Origin: Epichloe hybrida
Taxonomy: Eukaryota; Ascomycota; Sordariomycetes; Hypocreales; Clavicipitaceae
Direction: 5' to 3'
Assembly: GCA_019022495.1 (NCBI GenBank)
Contig: JAFEKR010000003.1
Coordinates: 186,001-250,000, forward strand
DNA: 64,000 bases
Shown: positions 32,044-44,700 of the stretch, in pieces
Layout: each line of letters opens with the position of its first letter
Numbering within the stretch: position 1 is the stretch's first letter
The notes under the pieces: generated by a model
Seen by the model: the letters and a program-made list of their open reading frames with translations, nothing else
The model's database searches: none
Told to the model about the DNA's origin: nothing
Position numbers and translations under genes: made by a program

Positions 32044-33581
32044 ATGCCCGTCGGCATTCAGAGACTCAACGCAAAGAGATCACAACCGAATCCAAACATT
32101 GTCTTCATCAAGCCGCTCTCGGGGCCTCATGAAAATATTGCACAGAAGTTTCTGGAGAGGATTGCTGCACAATGTCGTAAGTTTCCGTTTTTTTTTTTTT
32201 CATTTATTATTCGGAATACAATTTTAAAAGATATGTTGCCATGCTCAGCGATTCACGCTTGGATAGCCAGTATTCTTCTGACTTTATTTTAGTCCCCGTC
32301 ATGCGCAAAAACCACATCTCAGTCATGACACTCGAAGAATATGAGCCCAACCGAGAATTTGTCGGCCGCAACTTCAACGCCGGCGAGGTGGTGCAGCTTG
32401 TGCTGCGGTCGCCGCGGACGGGACGCTGGCTTCCCTTCAAGTACGTCCAGATGGTCATGATGCACGAGCTGGCGCATTGCAAGCAGATGAACCATTCGAG
32501 GGCGTTTTGGGCGGTGCGCAACCAGTACGCCGCGCAGATGTACGAGCTGTGGGGGGAAGGGTACACGGGCGATGGGATCTGGGGTCGCGGCGCGAATCTG
32601 GCCACGGGTGAGTGGGAGGGCAACACGGTGCAGTCAGATGAGGTACTTCCGGAGCATCTGTGCGGGGGGACCTATCGCTCGCGGCGGAGAAAACGCAGTG
32701 CGAAACCTCGCTTGACGTACCAGGAGCGGAAGCAGCGCAGGATCTTGAAGAAGTTTGGAGAAAACGGCGTGGCGCTGGGGGCTGACGAAGAAGCGAAGGT
32801 GAAGCTGGAGAAGGGGAAGAAAGTCAAGGCGAAGCCTCGGGTTGCAGGGAGTGCGAGAGGGCGGGAGCTACGTGCGGCGGCGGCGCTGGCGAGATTCGAA
32901 CAGCAAAAGGTGGACGTGGAGGACGACGATGAAAGTATCAAGGACGTGGAGGACGAGACGGATTCGGGAAGCGCGTCTGGAGGCGAATATGAGGAGAGCC
33001 CCCTGGATGCCGTTGACGCAGACGGTACAAGATTGGTGGATGGCAAAGGGAGAGGAATGGTCAAGGTGTGCGAGGACGAAGACGCATACGCAGATGATCC
33101 GGATGCGAGAAACGAACTCACACAACTTCAGGACATGTTCAAAGGCCATGTGAAGCGAGAAGTGCCCCATGGCGGGCCGACTTTGCAACATGGCGTCCGC
33201 ATCAAAGACGAGCCGACAGAGGGTTATGATAAGCCCACGACGTCAATACGTGTCAAGCGTGAGCCGGACGAAGATTTGCCACAAGTCCACGCACCTCCTC
33301 AGCGGTGGAAGCCCGTGTCCGTCAAAGAGGAGGATAAGCCCACGTCAAACTCTGCCCTGATGGAGCGAACGGTGATGCCCCCTTGGACGTCAACGTGTTC
33401 CGTGTGCTCGTTTAAAAACGACACGGTCGCGGCTACATGCAGCATGTGCGCCAATGTTCTGAACCCGGCCATGACACCGGACATATGGCGCTGCGCACAC
33501 TCGTCTTGTAAGAATAGTGAATACGTGAATTCTGGCGACTGCGGCTTGTGCGGTGTCTGCGGGCAGAGGCGAGACGTGTAG
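32044..33581 (+). CDS. Wss1-type WLM-domain metalloprotease
   Basis: Model: join(32044..32176, 32293..33581), 473 aa. The WLM domain (about residues 1-170) holds the zinc-protease site HELAHCKQMNH near residues 102-112 (HExxH plus third His). Preceding conserved blocks are HISVMTLEEYEPNREFVGRN and FNAGEVVQLVLR. Wss1/SPRTN-family proteases remove DNA-protein crosslinks in the nucleus, and yeast Wss1 acts on SUMO-linked substrates. The middle is basic, then acidic. Residues about 330-390 carry four psi-K-x-E motifs (VKRE, IKDE, VKRE, VKEE). The C-terminus has a RanBP2-type zinc finger (WTSTCSVCSFKN, then CSMC) and a further Cys pattern (CAHSSCKN, CGLCGVCG). The 116-bp intron has a T-run. Upstream ATGs are out of frame. 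Confidence 0.92.
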
Positions 33582-34013
33582 TTGGCCGTAGTTGTGGTAG
33601 ACTGACTACCTCGTGCCAAGAGGCATTGGCCGGTGTGGATGGACGAAATGTACGCGGTTGGAAGCACGTAATATTAACATGTGGACTCGGGACAGCTTGC
33701 ACGGGGAATGAATGCGTCTTTGGAACTACATGTTGTAACTGGTCATCAAAAGTGCATGTAAGCTGCGTCTGCAAGAGGAATCATGACTAGCCAGTCGCTC
33801 TTGTCTTGGGCAGGGGGGCTACCCCGCAAAGTGGTGTAGTTGGGCAAGAAGTGCCGGAATGTCAGGGTAGCTAGTGGCTATTTAGCAGGCAGAGTACGGA
33901 CTATTAATGCACAAGGCACAGAGAGGGCAAGTTATGAAAGCCAATGCATTCTGTGACTGCGCCAAAGCCAGCCCATCTCATCTGCTGGCCGCACCCGCAC
34001 AAGGCACCATCAT

Positions 34014-34112
34014 GTGATACTGTAATACTGTAATACTGTAATACTGTAATACTGTAATACTGTAATGCTGTAATGCTGTAATGCTGTAATGCTGTAATGC
34101 TGTAATGCTGTA
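34014..34112. repeat. Octamer minisatellite ACTGTAAT / GCTGTAAT
   Basis: About a dozen 8-bp units in tandem. The first half is ACTGTAAT and the second half GCTGTAAT, so a single A-to-G variant was amplified in blocks. Confidence 0.85.
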
Positions 34113-35307
34113 ATGCTGTGCTGTATCACTATGAAAATGGTCAAGATTTGATCGCATCTTGATTAAAAAAGAACCTTGCCACCCGCTCATCATGTCGAGA
34201 TTCCAGCCGGCAGTTGATTGACTGACTGGCTGATAAAGGCAGTCACGACTCACCGCTGGCACCACTCTTTCTGGCTGCACTTGCACACACTTTTTGGTTC
34301 AGTGCAAGTCGAGACTTGCCAGGGCCCGGCTTGCCGGCTGCCCGCCAGCTGTCCAGTCCCCGCCCCACCAGAGCGATCGCGGCAAAACGGAATCTCACCC
34401 CACCCACTTCCACCCCACCCACTTTCACCCCACCCACACCCAACCACTTGCACTCCGCGTCACCGTTTCGCCGCCAGAAGGGACTTTGATTCAACCTTGC
34501 ATACCGGGGCGAAGCTTGTTGTTGCATTGAAACAAACCAGCGCAAACCAGCAGCCCAATCCCGCGTCTCAACAAGGGCCCAGGCCCCAGGCCCCAGGCCC
34601 CAGGCCAAGTCCAAGTCAGCCGATGGCTTCGTCACAGTGCCATGTTTCTTTCCCCCTCATGCCATTGCCATCCACATCTCATGCATGGGTGGCAGGCAGA
34701 CAGCCGTCTGAGACACACATGCCTGCCCCTCTCCCCCTCTCCCCCTCTCCGCTCTCGGTGCCCCCGGGGGTTGCAAGTCGTCGTCGCCAAGCCCAATCAG
34801 CCCATTCTCATCATCATCGTCTTGATATTATGTACATATGAGCATTGCGTTTCCCCGTCGGCCGCCTCCCCCTCTTTCGTCTTTACATTGACTTTCCCTC
34901 ACCGTTATCATTACATACCTCCTAGTCACTATAAATTCCAAGTTTCATTGCATGGGTTGAGGCGAGCCACCTTGTCCGCTCGTCCGCTCCGCGCCCCACA
35001 TAGCAACGTAATAATAATACTCCGTGCAACCGACACACACCACTTCAGTCTCGCGCATCCTCGCTCTCTCTTCCCACCATCTCTGTACCTCCTTCCCCTC
35101 TGCCTCTGCCTCTGCCTTTGCCTGCTCCTTCTCTCCTTTTCAATTCTTAGTCCTGAAGTGGCGCTGCATCTCGACGCATCGACCGACCACCGTCCCGTCT
35201 CTCCACCATCACCTCCAGAACTATATATCCCACCTGTGTCGTCCGTCACGTCTTTCTACTATTTACTGAACCTTCGCCTTGACATTCGCTCCCTCCTGTC
35301 ACGACCT

Positions 35308-35378
35308 CTCGACGACCTCTCGACGACCTCTCGACGACCTCTCGACGACCTCTCGACGACCTCTCGACAACTTCGCCC
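35308..35378. repeat. CGACGACCTCT undecamer array in the probable 5' leader
   Basis: Six near-identical 11-bp units of CGACGACCTCT lie about 220 bp before the start codon of the serine-rich protein. Confidence 0.8.
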
Positions 35379-35591
35379 GCCTTTGCAAAACAACATTTGA
35401 TCCCGATCATCTTGTCCCAACAAACTCTTTTCGCGACAAAATCACATCTTATCGCCAAACCTGGACGTCTGGTTATCAAGTTCAGTGACGTCGCCTTCTC
35501 ACTCTCTGGGACCCGGGGCCGACTGGATTGGCGATTGGTCGCAGCAGCAAATTAGCAGCCAGTACCTTCGCAGCTTTTGAACTCGCCTAAG

Positions 35592-36419
35592 ATGGCTTCT
35601 GAGGGGTCTCCCAACGGCACAAGCCAGCGCCGCAGCTCAGTCACACAAGCTGCTCTATCACAACTCTTCCAACGTGGCTCAAGCACCATGGCGAACGGCG
35701 GCAACGGGCAGGCGAATGGCGCTTTTGATCCCCAACGTAGGCGACTGTCGGTCACAACGATTGGCCTCTCCGGCACTTCACCTACCAACCCGCCCAGCTT
35801 CAATATTCGCCGCGGCAGCATGTCCACCAACTCGGATTCCATTGACGAGAGCGCCATCGAGGATGAGGAAATGTCTGGCATGTCCAAGACCATTCCCAAC
35901 ACACCGTTTGCCCGCCGTATGAGCTTCGGTGGCTCTACTATCAGAGGCTACCGTCCCGGCGGCAACAGTCCTGGCAATGGTAATAACCCAACTTCTCCCC
36001 CATCGTCTGTTGCACGCAAAGCCTCGCTGAGCCAAGGCTCTGCTCTTTCTGCTGCTCTTTCTACAGCCGGCCGTCGAGCTGGTACTGCGGTGGCTGCATC
36101 CGCAGGTTCACAGGCAAGCAACACCATGCCTTCAAGAGCCCTTTCTGACAATGCCAATTCTCGTGCAGACCAACAGGGCTTCAACTGGTCGGAGCAACTT
36201 CGGTCTCGAGCCGAGAGCTCCGTCACCGGCGCCCGCCCTTCATTATCACTTGCCTCTTCACCTCCAAGAGCTGAGCCCAACCACGACCGGGCCAGATCCA
36301 TCTCCGATATGATGCAACCGCCTGTTCAGACGCCCACAGTGCTACAACACAAGCAAGAGCCACGCAAGCCAGACGCTTTTCAGGAAAGGATCCTCAAAGG
36401 TGATTTTTACATGGACTGA
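35592..36419 (+). CDS. Conserved fungal serine-rich protein
   Basis: Intron-less, 275 aa, from ATG 35592 (MASEGSPNGTSQRR). Ser, Gly, Asn and Arg dominate and no folded domain is recognised. Many short basic-Ser sites of the type RRxS/RxxS (QRRSSV, RRRLSV, IRRGSM, ARRMSF, ARKASL, RARSISD) suggest phosphorylation by PKA-like or related basophilic kinases and possible 14-3-3 binding; this is inference from motif shape. The C-terminus, KPDAFQERILKGDFYMD, is the most conserved-looking part, and I recall a similar ending in Pezizomycotina proteins named only conserved serine-rich protein. Function unknown. The long leader and the compact uninterrupted frame support a real, well expressed gene. Confidence 0.75.
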   Translation: MASEGSPNGTSQRRSSVTQAALSQLFQRGSSTMANGGNGQANGAFDPQRRRLSVTTIGLSGTSPTNPPSFNIRRGSMSTNSDSIDESAIEDEEMSGMSKTIPNTPFARRMSFGGSTIRGYRPGGNSPGNGNNPTSPPSSVARKASLSQGSALSAALSTAGRRAGTAVAASAGSQASNTMPSRALSDNANSRADQQGFNWSEQLRSRAESSVTGARPSLSLASSPPRAEPNHDRARSISDMMQPPVQTPTVLQHKQEPRKPDAFQERILKGDFYMD

Positions 36420-37656
36420 TCGTCTTTGTCTAAACCTTTTGTCCTCCTAGATCTTGTCATTTTCTTGTCAGCTGGCACTCTGGATGAGTATCCAGGACCA
36501 TATTACTTGAGATCCTTGCCTGTCCACCCCATGATGTTGTCGTATTGACAGCGCGCAGGGAATTGGTCAATATCTGTTGGTGACAAACCTTTGAGCCTCG
36601 GTTTGTACTACTGGGCCCCTTTTCTCTCTCTTTCACTTTCTTTTTGTCTTTTTGGCTTGAACGGAAATTCGACACCCTTGGCGTCTTTCATATGGAAACA
36701 ATGTATCCGTTCGGGAAAGCATCTTGACAAAAAAAAATGATCAATGCAACAAGCATCTCGAATAGCATGAAATCTTGATTGATGGAAAAAAAAATTTGGG
36801 TCATGTTTGAGACCTCGGAGCGATGCTAGAGGGCACAGCTGGCTAAAGGACGGCTCCGTGGTTGTACAATCCGGCAGCAACGCTACGAACTACCTCTGGC
36901 GTGGAAAGCGGTAGATGAAATTGGTCCATTGGTGAAATTTGCTTTTCCCACTCCGAGATTGAAATGGAGGAGGTTCTCTTGATCCAAAAGGGGATAAACA
37001 CGGGGCGAACGGTGTGGCATACATGTACTATCTAGTGTGTGAGAGATGTGGGAATACCCACGCTGTTGAGCCAGATGGAAGCATGTCGATGGCTTTCTCA
37101 AAAGGAGGAAAGACTACCGAGGTGAAGAGGATGTTACAAGATGGAAAGCCACCACTTTTTCTTTTGCGTTTTCGCGGGCTGCTGCGCAAATGACACTGGC
37201 AGGGCACGCCCAGCTGAGTTGAGTCTTCAGAATGGCTGCATGTTTCGTTCGCACGCGGTTGTGTGTGCCGCACTTTCGTTCTCTTGTATCAGTTGCTCTC
37301 AACTACACAGGCCCGATGGCCATGGGATCGGAGCCTCGTGGTAGGTGCGGGCTCATGTACAGTTTTGAGTCAAGATTGAATCAGGTACATTTGCACAGGA
37401 ACAGAAGGCCCACTGTGTTGCGAAGCCCAAGATGAAGTGAAAACAGGGTGTCGCTTGCTCCCAACAGTTGTTTCAATCATGGCACAGCACGGCACAGTAT
37501 TGTGCTGCATATTCGATCCCCAAGTCGCACAAGATGCCTCTGCTCGTAAATATTCCGGCTCCGACATCGGGCCCCTATAGTATTCACACGCTTCTTCACA
37601 CACGGTCAACGAGCGCCCCTCCCCCCCCCCCCCCATCAACCTCTTCCAGGATTCGC
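36420..37656. other. Convergent intergenic region
   Basis: 1.2 kb of 3' flank between the serine-rich gene and the Zn2Cys6 gene. It includes a C-run at 37619-37634. No gene is seen. Confidence 0.45.
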
Positions 37657-40268
37657 TCAATGCGAGAAAAAGTCTGGGTCCGGCAGCCCGTGAAACATGC
37701 CGCTGAACAAGGGATCGTTGAGGACCATCTTTGCGCCCCCGCCGTACATTTCGCCGCTGCCGTCGAGCGGAACGCCCAGGGCGTCGAAGTCGAAGCCGGC
37801 GGGGAACCCGATCGTCATGTCCGGGGCGGGAAGCTGGCTCGGCATGGGAGGCTGGCTCATCCACTGCTGGGGAGGGTCGGCGGCCATGGAGGATTGGTCA
37901 TGGTAATAGGGTTGCGGGGGGGGTCCCGGAAGGGGGTTGTAGAAGGCACGGGGGGTGGGTTCCCGGCCCATGGCCACTTCGGAGAGGACCTGGAGGGGGG
38001 TGTTTGCCGAGGAGGAGGAAGACGGGGGACGCTCGACTCTGGACTCGGACTTGGCGTGTTTGAGGAACCACGTTCGCAGCATGACGAGAACGAGGAGGAA
38101 CTTGGAGGCGGGGCGGCACGTCTCATCGGCGGCGGTGGCGCTGAACTTGTCGAGCAGGGCCTCGAGGTAGTAGGCTACGCGCATGTGGTCCTTGTTGATG
38201 ACCTTGCCGAGCTCCGAGGAGGGGTTTGACGCGGAAAAGTGCATCTTCATGAGAATGACGACGGCGTAGGCTACGCGGACAAAGTTGAAGACGGGCAGGC
38301 ACCGGATTGCGGGGATGTCCATGGCCAGAAAGGTCTGCAATGTCTCGTCTATGGCGCCGAGACAGTGTGATAGGGCGTTGATGTGTGCTGCGCCGAGGGG
38401 CTCGCTGATTCTGTTGCCGTTGCCGTTGCCGTTGCCGTTTTCGTTGATCATGGCGTCTTGGATAACGTCGGTGGGAAACGAGTGGCGGGATGGGCACATG
38501 CTGCTTTTGGAATGGACAGCCACCTCGTGCATGTATAAGTTCAGGATGCAAAATGCTATCTTGAGCGTGGCTGAGGTTGAATAAGATATGTTAGAAATGA
38601 ACAGCAGAGGGGGTGAAAGGGGGGGGATATGGTATGTACGCTGCATCATCTCCTTGGGCACCGTCGCAATATACTGATCTAGGTCTCTCTCCAATCCTCT
38701 AAGCGTGTACTGCGTCCTCGCGTCCATGATGTTCACCGCCGCATCGGCATCATCCATCGACAGCTGAGTACCAATGTTTTCCGCCATGCGATGCGTCCAG
38801 ATCAAATGGCAAAAGTACTGGTCCGTGGGGAGCGCATCTGGTGAAGACCGCAGCATGTCGAGGCTCTCCGTCATAAACGGCGACCATCGAATCAGGTGCG
38901 GCCTGTGCAGGGACATGGCCGTGTTGGCAGCCAGGAAATGGCACGTCAGCCATGCTCGCCTGCTCTCCAGACTCGTCGGGTCCGGCTGGGGCTGGCGCCT
39001 GAAGGGTGATGATGCTGCTCTCGCCAGCCGAAGCCTGCCATGCCCCCTTTCGCTGCAGACTTCTTGCCGAGCCCGATATCCAGGGCCATGATGGCCGCCA
39101 TGTGGATGAGCTGGTAGAACTTGAGCTCCTCGAAATGCTCGGGAGGCCAGTACCAGATGACGGCGATTTGCAGTGCTTGGACAAGCTCGAGGTTCTTCTC
39201 GCCGACAATGACAATCTTCTCGGCGAAGAGCTCCATCAGCTCCTTTTGCAGGATGCGCTGGACTCCCGGGGTCTCCGAGGACGCGGCCGCCATGACGGCC
39301 AGGAACAAGTAGGGCTTCGACCTGCGCAGCTCCATCAGGGGCATGCTCGCTGGGAACACGACGGCCGGTAAATGTCGCAGCATATGCTCATTGTATCTCT
39401 GGAACAGCTCAATCGCTCGTTCCTCGCTGATGATGCCTCGATCAATGATATCGGACCGCTGTCCTTGACCTGCCGTGCCGTCGGGCGCCGCCTCAAACAC
39501 AACAGACGGACGATGGGGCCTTGGAGTTTGGCCCTGTTGCCTACTAGAACTTGCTGTCATTCTCGCCGAATCATTGTTGGTCCAGAGGCCAGGGAGCCCT
39601 TTCCACGAAGCCATCCTCTGTTGCCCATGCCCATGGCCGGCGGGAGTAGCAGCAGCAGACCCCGTTCCTGTCCCTGTTGCTGCTGCTGCTGCTGCTGGCC
39701 CCGTTCCTGTCCCTGTTGGTGTTGCTGTTGCTGTCCCCGTTCCTGTTAGTGTTGGTGTTGGTGTTGCTATTCCCATCGCTGTCCCCGCTGTGGGCATAGC
39801 CGCCCGCGCCTGCAAGCTCGCCGTCAACGCATCAATCTTCTTCTCCAACTCCGACACCCGACTGTCAGTCTTCTTCTGCCTCTTCCTCGTGGGCATCGTC
39901 ACCACGCAGCTCCTCCCGGCCTTCCCACATCGTCTGCACGGCGCCTTCTCATCGTTGGGGTCCGGCTCGCAGCGGACCTTTAAGCTCCGACAAGCCTCGC
40001 AGGCTCTCGACTTTTTGGCATCGGCAGCCAAGCCATCCTCGTCGGCGCCCCGTTGTTGTTGTTGCCGTTGCGTCCTCGGTGATCCGAGGCTTGTCGACGG
40101 ACTGTCGGAGCCATCGGCGCCGTGGTGGGGAGCAGCAGCTCGACGTCGAGTCGTTTCTAGCCGGTTTGTTGACGGCGATGAGGTTGATGAACCATCGACG
40201 TGCCGTGCACCCGCGGAAGATGGACCTTGACCAGCACGGCTTGCCCGCAAGCGTGGATCCAAGTCCAT
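37657..40268 (-). CDS. Zn(II)2Cys6 fungal transcription factor
   Basis: Model: exons 40268-39061, 38998-38640, 38570-37657, giving 826 aa. A binuclear zinc cluster lies near residue 90-120 (ACEACRSLKVRC, then CRRCGKAGRSC), followed by a basic linker RKRQKK and a short coiled coil (VSELEKKIDALTASL). The fungal-specific middle homology region runs from about 290 to 700 (ISEERAIELFQRYNEHML, WLTCHFLAANTAMSLHRP). The cluster plus coiled coil resemble War1/Leu3-like activators; the ligand is not known. A Thr/Gly/Ala-rich region (residues 165-220) comes from imperfect CTGTTCC-like repeats, and an Asn-Gly repeat from GTTGCC units (38412-38440). The first intron (39060-38999) has the weak donor GTCTGC but is the only simple join that restores frame. 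Start at MDLDPRLRAS; an upstream in-frame ATG at 40328 is less likely. Confidence 0.85.
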
Positions 40269-41258
40269 ATATGTATGTATTGGTGGTTGGGCGCTGGTAT
40301 ACGATTTATATATGGTTCTCCTCTTCATTCAACCCGGGTCGGTCGGGAAGGGGGTTGCAGATGCAAAGAGCGGAAATTGTTGTTGCCGAACCGCCGATGT
40401 GGACTTTTCACAGGCCCGCTCTTGCTTTGCCTCGTGCGCTTGTTGGACTGGCTCTCTCTCTGCCGAAAGTGGGGCTAGGAAGAGAGGGGGGCTGGCATCA
40501 TCGAGCAGAGAACGGATGACGTCACTGTGGTGGTTTTTATTTTATTTTTAGAAGTCGAGGAAGCTCAATTATGTATCCAGAAATTTAGTATATTCTCTTG
40601 ACGCTGCGTTATTGCGTTATTAAGATTAAGATGCTATCAATCTCATTCTCATTCAGTCGCCGTGTCCGTTACCCATTTCGCTCTCTCGCCGTCAAAACCA
40701 CAAACAGCAAACAACAACAAGCAGAAGCAGAAGCTTGTTCCAAAGTCGTCCCTGGAATATCGAAGAAACTTGGATTTACGCCAGATACAAGCTCAAACAG
40801 CTGCCGAATTATGCCCCCCTCCCCCTCCACCCCCTCCACTCCATTGAAAGAAATTTGAAAAAAGGACTGCAAAGCCAAAATAGAGAAGCAGTAACGCCCA
40901 GAAAAGCACCTTGTCATGTGACGTTTGCATCAATGAGGCATCTATTGCCATGCAAATCGACCCCGCCTTGACCTGTGATGATAGGATGATGGCTAAAGTG
41001 TATTGCGTCATCAAAGCAAGAGAGGCCGTCAATTAAAGCAATTGTGGTCGCTAGCTGAATTCGCTGAATCAAAGGGCCGCCGCCCCTCGTCCAATGTCGG
41101 CATCTCTTATTGAAGAATAAATAGTCGAGGTATCGTGGTGCTCTGCTCTTCTCTGCCAACGTATGTGTGTAAAATGCCGAAAAAAAAATAGAAAAAGAGA
41201 CAGCGGAAATACCATAAAAATGTGCTGTGTCTGATATCCTCATCCAGTCGAAGAAAAT
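40269..41258. promoter_or_regulatory. Upstream region of the Zn2Cys6 gene
   Basis: 990 bp between the Zn2Cys6 start and the 3' end of the RhoGAP gene, both on the minus strand. No other gene is seen. Confidence 0.4.
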
Positions 41259-41673
41259 CTAGGATCGAGGTGATTCGCGAAGGCGACTCTTCGGTCCTTG
41301 TTGCTGCAAGCTCATCGTTCCTCCCATGTATATTGAACTCTCGCGTCGTTTGGCTTGAACGCTCATCTGCGATTCCGCAGCTCCGTGGTCTTCATTGGAT
41401 GATTGATAGATGGGCCGATCATAAACAGGTGTAGTCCTCTGCGCCGGGTGGTAGCCAAGGCCATCGTGACTGGTGGGTATGCCATAGCAATTCTCGTATG
41501 CGGGACGGGCCCCCAGGGGAGGAGTCGGAGTACTTCGACTACCTTGGATGGTCGATAGCAAAGGCGGCGTTGGCGATGATCTCGAGTGTTGCCTCATATG
41601 TTCCACACGCGGCGGGCGATGCGGCGAATCACCACCTGACGATGTTGACGGCCGCGGCTGCGGCTCAGGTCGC

Positions 41674-41706
<33 letters not shown>

Positions 41707-44700
41707 GGAGGTGGTGGTGGCGGCGCATCAGCGTGCCCATGGTAGTTGGATTCACTGGTCGGAGAGGGCAGTTCGTACTCGTCAGGGTCAATTCCAAAGA
41801 TGCCCTCGTAGTTCTGCAAGAACATGGCAAACACCTGCGCAGGGATGTTGAGGGTCGGCGAGAACACAATGCCCACATTGCGAACATTCATCTTGTTAAC
41901 ATCTGAGTTATTGATGATCCGGATCAGAAAAGCGATCAAGTATCTCAACAAGGTTGCGTTGGCTTGAGGCAGCCTCTGAGCAAGTTCAGCTAATTTGGCC
42001 ACCTTTTCCGCACGGTCTTGAATTTCAGTCGTCGACAGGAACTCTAGCTGGAGGTCTCTCGTCAGTATAGTAGTGGGCAGTTCCCGAAGATACAACTTCA
42101 GAAGCGACGCAACTGCATGTATGTCGTAGTATTGCTCGTCAGTGACGAGATTTATATCACTTTCCACATTGAAACGCTCGCGAAGTTGCTTGATGACCAC
42201 GTTCGATCCACTAAGTCGGAAGATGCCCTCCTCGATGATGGCATTCTTGTGGTCAAGATACTGAATGCAACGAAAGACGACTGATGGCAAAGGCACATCC
42301 ACATCCACAGGTGCATTGTAGCGAACAGCCTCCGCCAAAGGGGCTCCGAACACCTGTCGAACAGGTCCCGAGTGGCCTTGGGGATGAGACGGTCCAGACG
42401 GACCGTTGGCTGAGCCATTTTCACTGCCACCAAACAATGAATCTTGTCCATCTGAAGATGAGCGCGTCTTGGGGCCGAAGCCGAAAAAGCTCCGCTTCCG
42501 TTGCTTCTTCTCATCAAGCGACGGAATGCTGAGGCCCGTCTTGTTCCCCCAGGCCGCCGAGTCCGAGATGATCTGAGGGTCCTTTGGTCCGGAAATGAGT
42601 TTGTTGGCCTGCGAGCTCATCGTCTCATTCGCAATGTTCTGTGAGCTGGGATGCTCCGATAAAGTCGTGGTGACCCCCTTGTGTGGTGCCTCGCCAGCGT
42701 GCGTGGAATCATACCGAACCCCAATCAACGCATCGGAATCCGCGTGCTGGCAGAGCATTCTACTTTGACTGCTCCTCTTCTTTGGTCTATTGCCGCTCGG
42801 CGTGTCTGCCCCGGAGGTCCGTCTTTCGTGAGCAGGCCTGGCACTCTGAGATGGTTCGACCTCATCTGCGTCTCGATAGTCTATCCACTGCAACAGAGCA
42901 TCCACCCACAGATCGCGCTCTTTGTCGCTCTCGGCACACAGAACGTGCTTCACATGAGCGTTGGAGTCTTTCTTTTTGGGCTCCAAAACGAGGAACGCGT
43001 GGCGGTATTGATTATCCAGATCATCCCCAGTGCTCTGCCGTGCGGGTGATTGGTTTTCGCTGCTCTGGTTTTGGGATTGCTTGCCTATTTGGGCGTGCTG
43101 CAGCTTGATGGTACCGAGATGGGCTCCGCCGGGGGTCTCGTAGTACTTGAGCTGCGGTCCGTCCAAGACGAAGAATCTGGCTTTCCAGCCGCCAAAGTTC
43201 TTCCCCTTCTTGGTCAGGTATCCGGTTCGAAGGTGACGGCCATCGGCGCCGACCTTGAGTCCACTATTTTCAGGTGTCGGCCTGAAATAGGAGCCCGTTT
43301 CATCGGCGTTTGGTGGGAGTGTATGTGTCGAGAGGTATCTGCAAAGCTCGACAGCCGTGGCTGTGTCCAGAGGCGTGTCCAGCAGCTCTTCCATGTACTG
43401 TTCCAAGGCTACCCGTCGTGCATCAAGCTTCGCTGGCGCATGGCCACTGAATAAAGACCGCTCTGGTGTCTTGGCAGTAAAGGCGGCGCAATTCTTCAGC
43501 CGAGCGTCCAATTTGCCCAGAGACGCGATATCCTTCTCTACCCGCCAGAGTTCTCTGTTATCTGCTCGCGAGAGAATCGCCAGCGTAAAAACTGGGTCCT
43601 CTTCCAGTTGTGTGAAAGACATGAGGCTTGCGCGTGAGGGTTTCATCCGGGAGGAGGCGACCTTGATTTCGATCGATGGAAGTGCGTTTGGAGGTAAGAG
43701 GAGGTCGGGATATTCGTCCGTCGTTAAGCCTTTGTAGATTTTCATGCGGTCCGTCGGTGACTGTTGGCCTTCTTCAACACCACGGTGTTTCGAGACTTTG
43801 ATTGGTGCCATGGCCAAAGAGTTGAGTGATTCTGTTGGCGTAGAGGATACCACGGGCCTGTCGGGGGGGAGTACGATCGGCTGGCGAGGTGGGCGTGGAG
43901 ACAAGGGAGCGGCAGAGCCAAGTCGAGAAGATAGAGGAGCGGAGGCCGAGTGTTGAATATTGCCGAGAGGACGGGGTGAGCTCGGTAACCCTGGGCTCAG
44001 CAGAGGTGGTGGTGGTACAACAACGGCATGATCTCGCTCCTCCTCGACCGGAAGCAAGGCATCCACGGATGCATTTTTGTCCTCTTCGGGTTCTGTTGGC
44101 AAGGATGAAGCAGGGGCGTGCTGATGAAGAGGTTGTCGAGTCGGGGTTTCTGATCGAACCTGGGCAGGGTTACGTCCGTGGACATCTCTGAAAGCAATGA
44201 CCTCACGTTCCCTATCGTCATCATCTCTGGTTTTGCGGCGACCTCGACGTTCGTTCGCAACGTCACCAACTTCGAGGATATCATCGTAGTCTGAGTCACT
44301 GTCATCTGCCTCGGCAGACACAGCCAAGTGCTGCCGACTTTGTTGCTTCAACCGCAGAGGCGCTGGAGGCGCTTTTCTGGGGGGGGACGGAAATTGACCA
44401 AGACCCTTGTCTACTTGTGGGGATGGCTCAGCAGCCAAAGACGGATCAGCAGTCGGAAGCTTTGGTGGTGGTCGTTTCGGCGGGTCACTCGGGAGGCTTC
44501 GCGAGGGCGGTAGTGATAGGTTGTAGGGAATTTCCCTCGGGTTTTGCTCACTGTCTTCTTCTCGCGCTCCATCATCCGCTCTGTCATGCGCCTCGTGATC
44601 AAAGTTGCCCATGACATGTTCTTGTGAGTTGGGCAGAGCATGCTCGGGGTCCGGCATCTCGTTGACAGCGTCTGGTGACACATGTTGCCTGTCCGCCGGA

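Larger units (their letters stand above)
33582..35591. other. Long upstream region of the serine-rich gene with repeats
   Basis: 2.0 kb without a supported gene. It holds an ACTGTAAT/GCTGTAAT octamer array (34014-34112), a CACCCCACCCACTTC repeat (34398-34438), a CCCCAGG repeat (34577-34604), CTGCCT repeats (35099-35122) and a CGACGACCTCT array (35308-35378). The pyrimidine-rich last 600 bp look like a long 5' leader for the gene at 35592. Confidence 0.45.

Noticed and set aside
37468..38229. Plus-strand frame of 253 codons
   Set aside because: Antisense of the Zn2Cys6 gene's last exon, which has clear family sequence.
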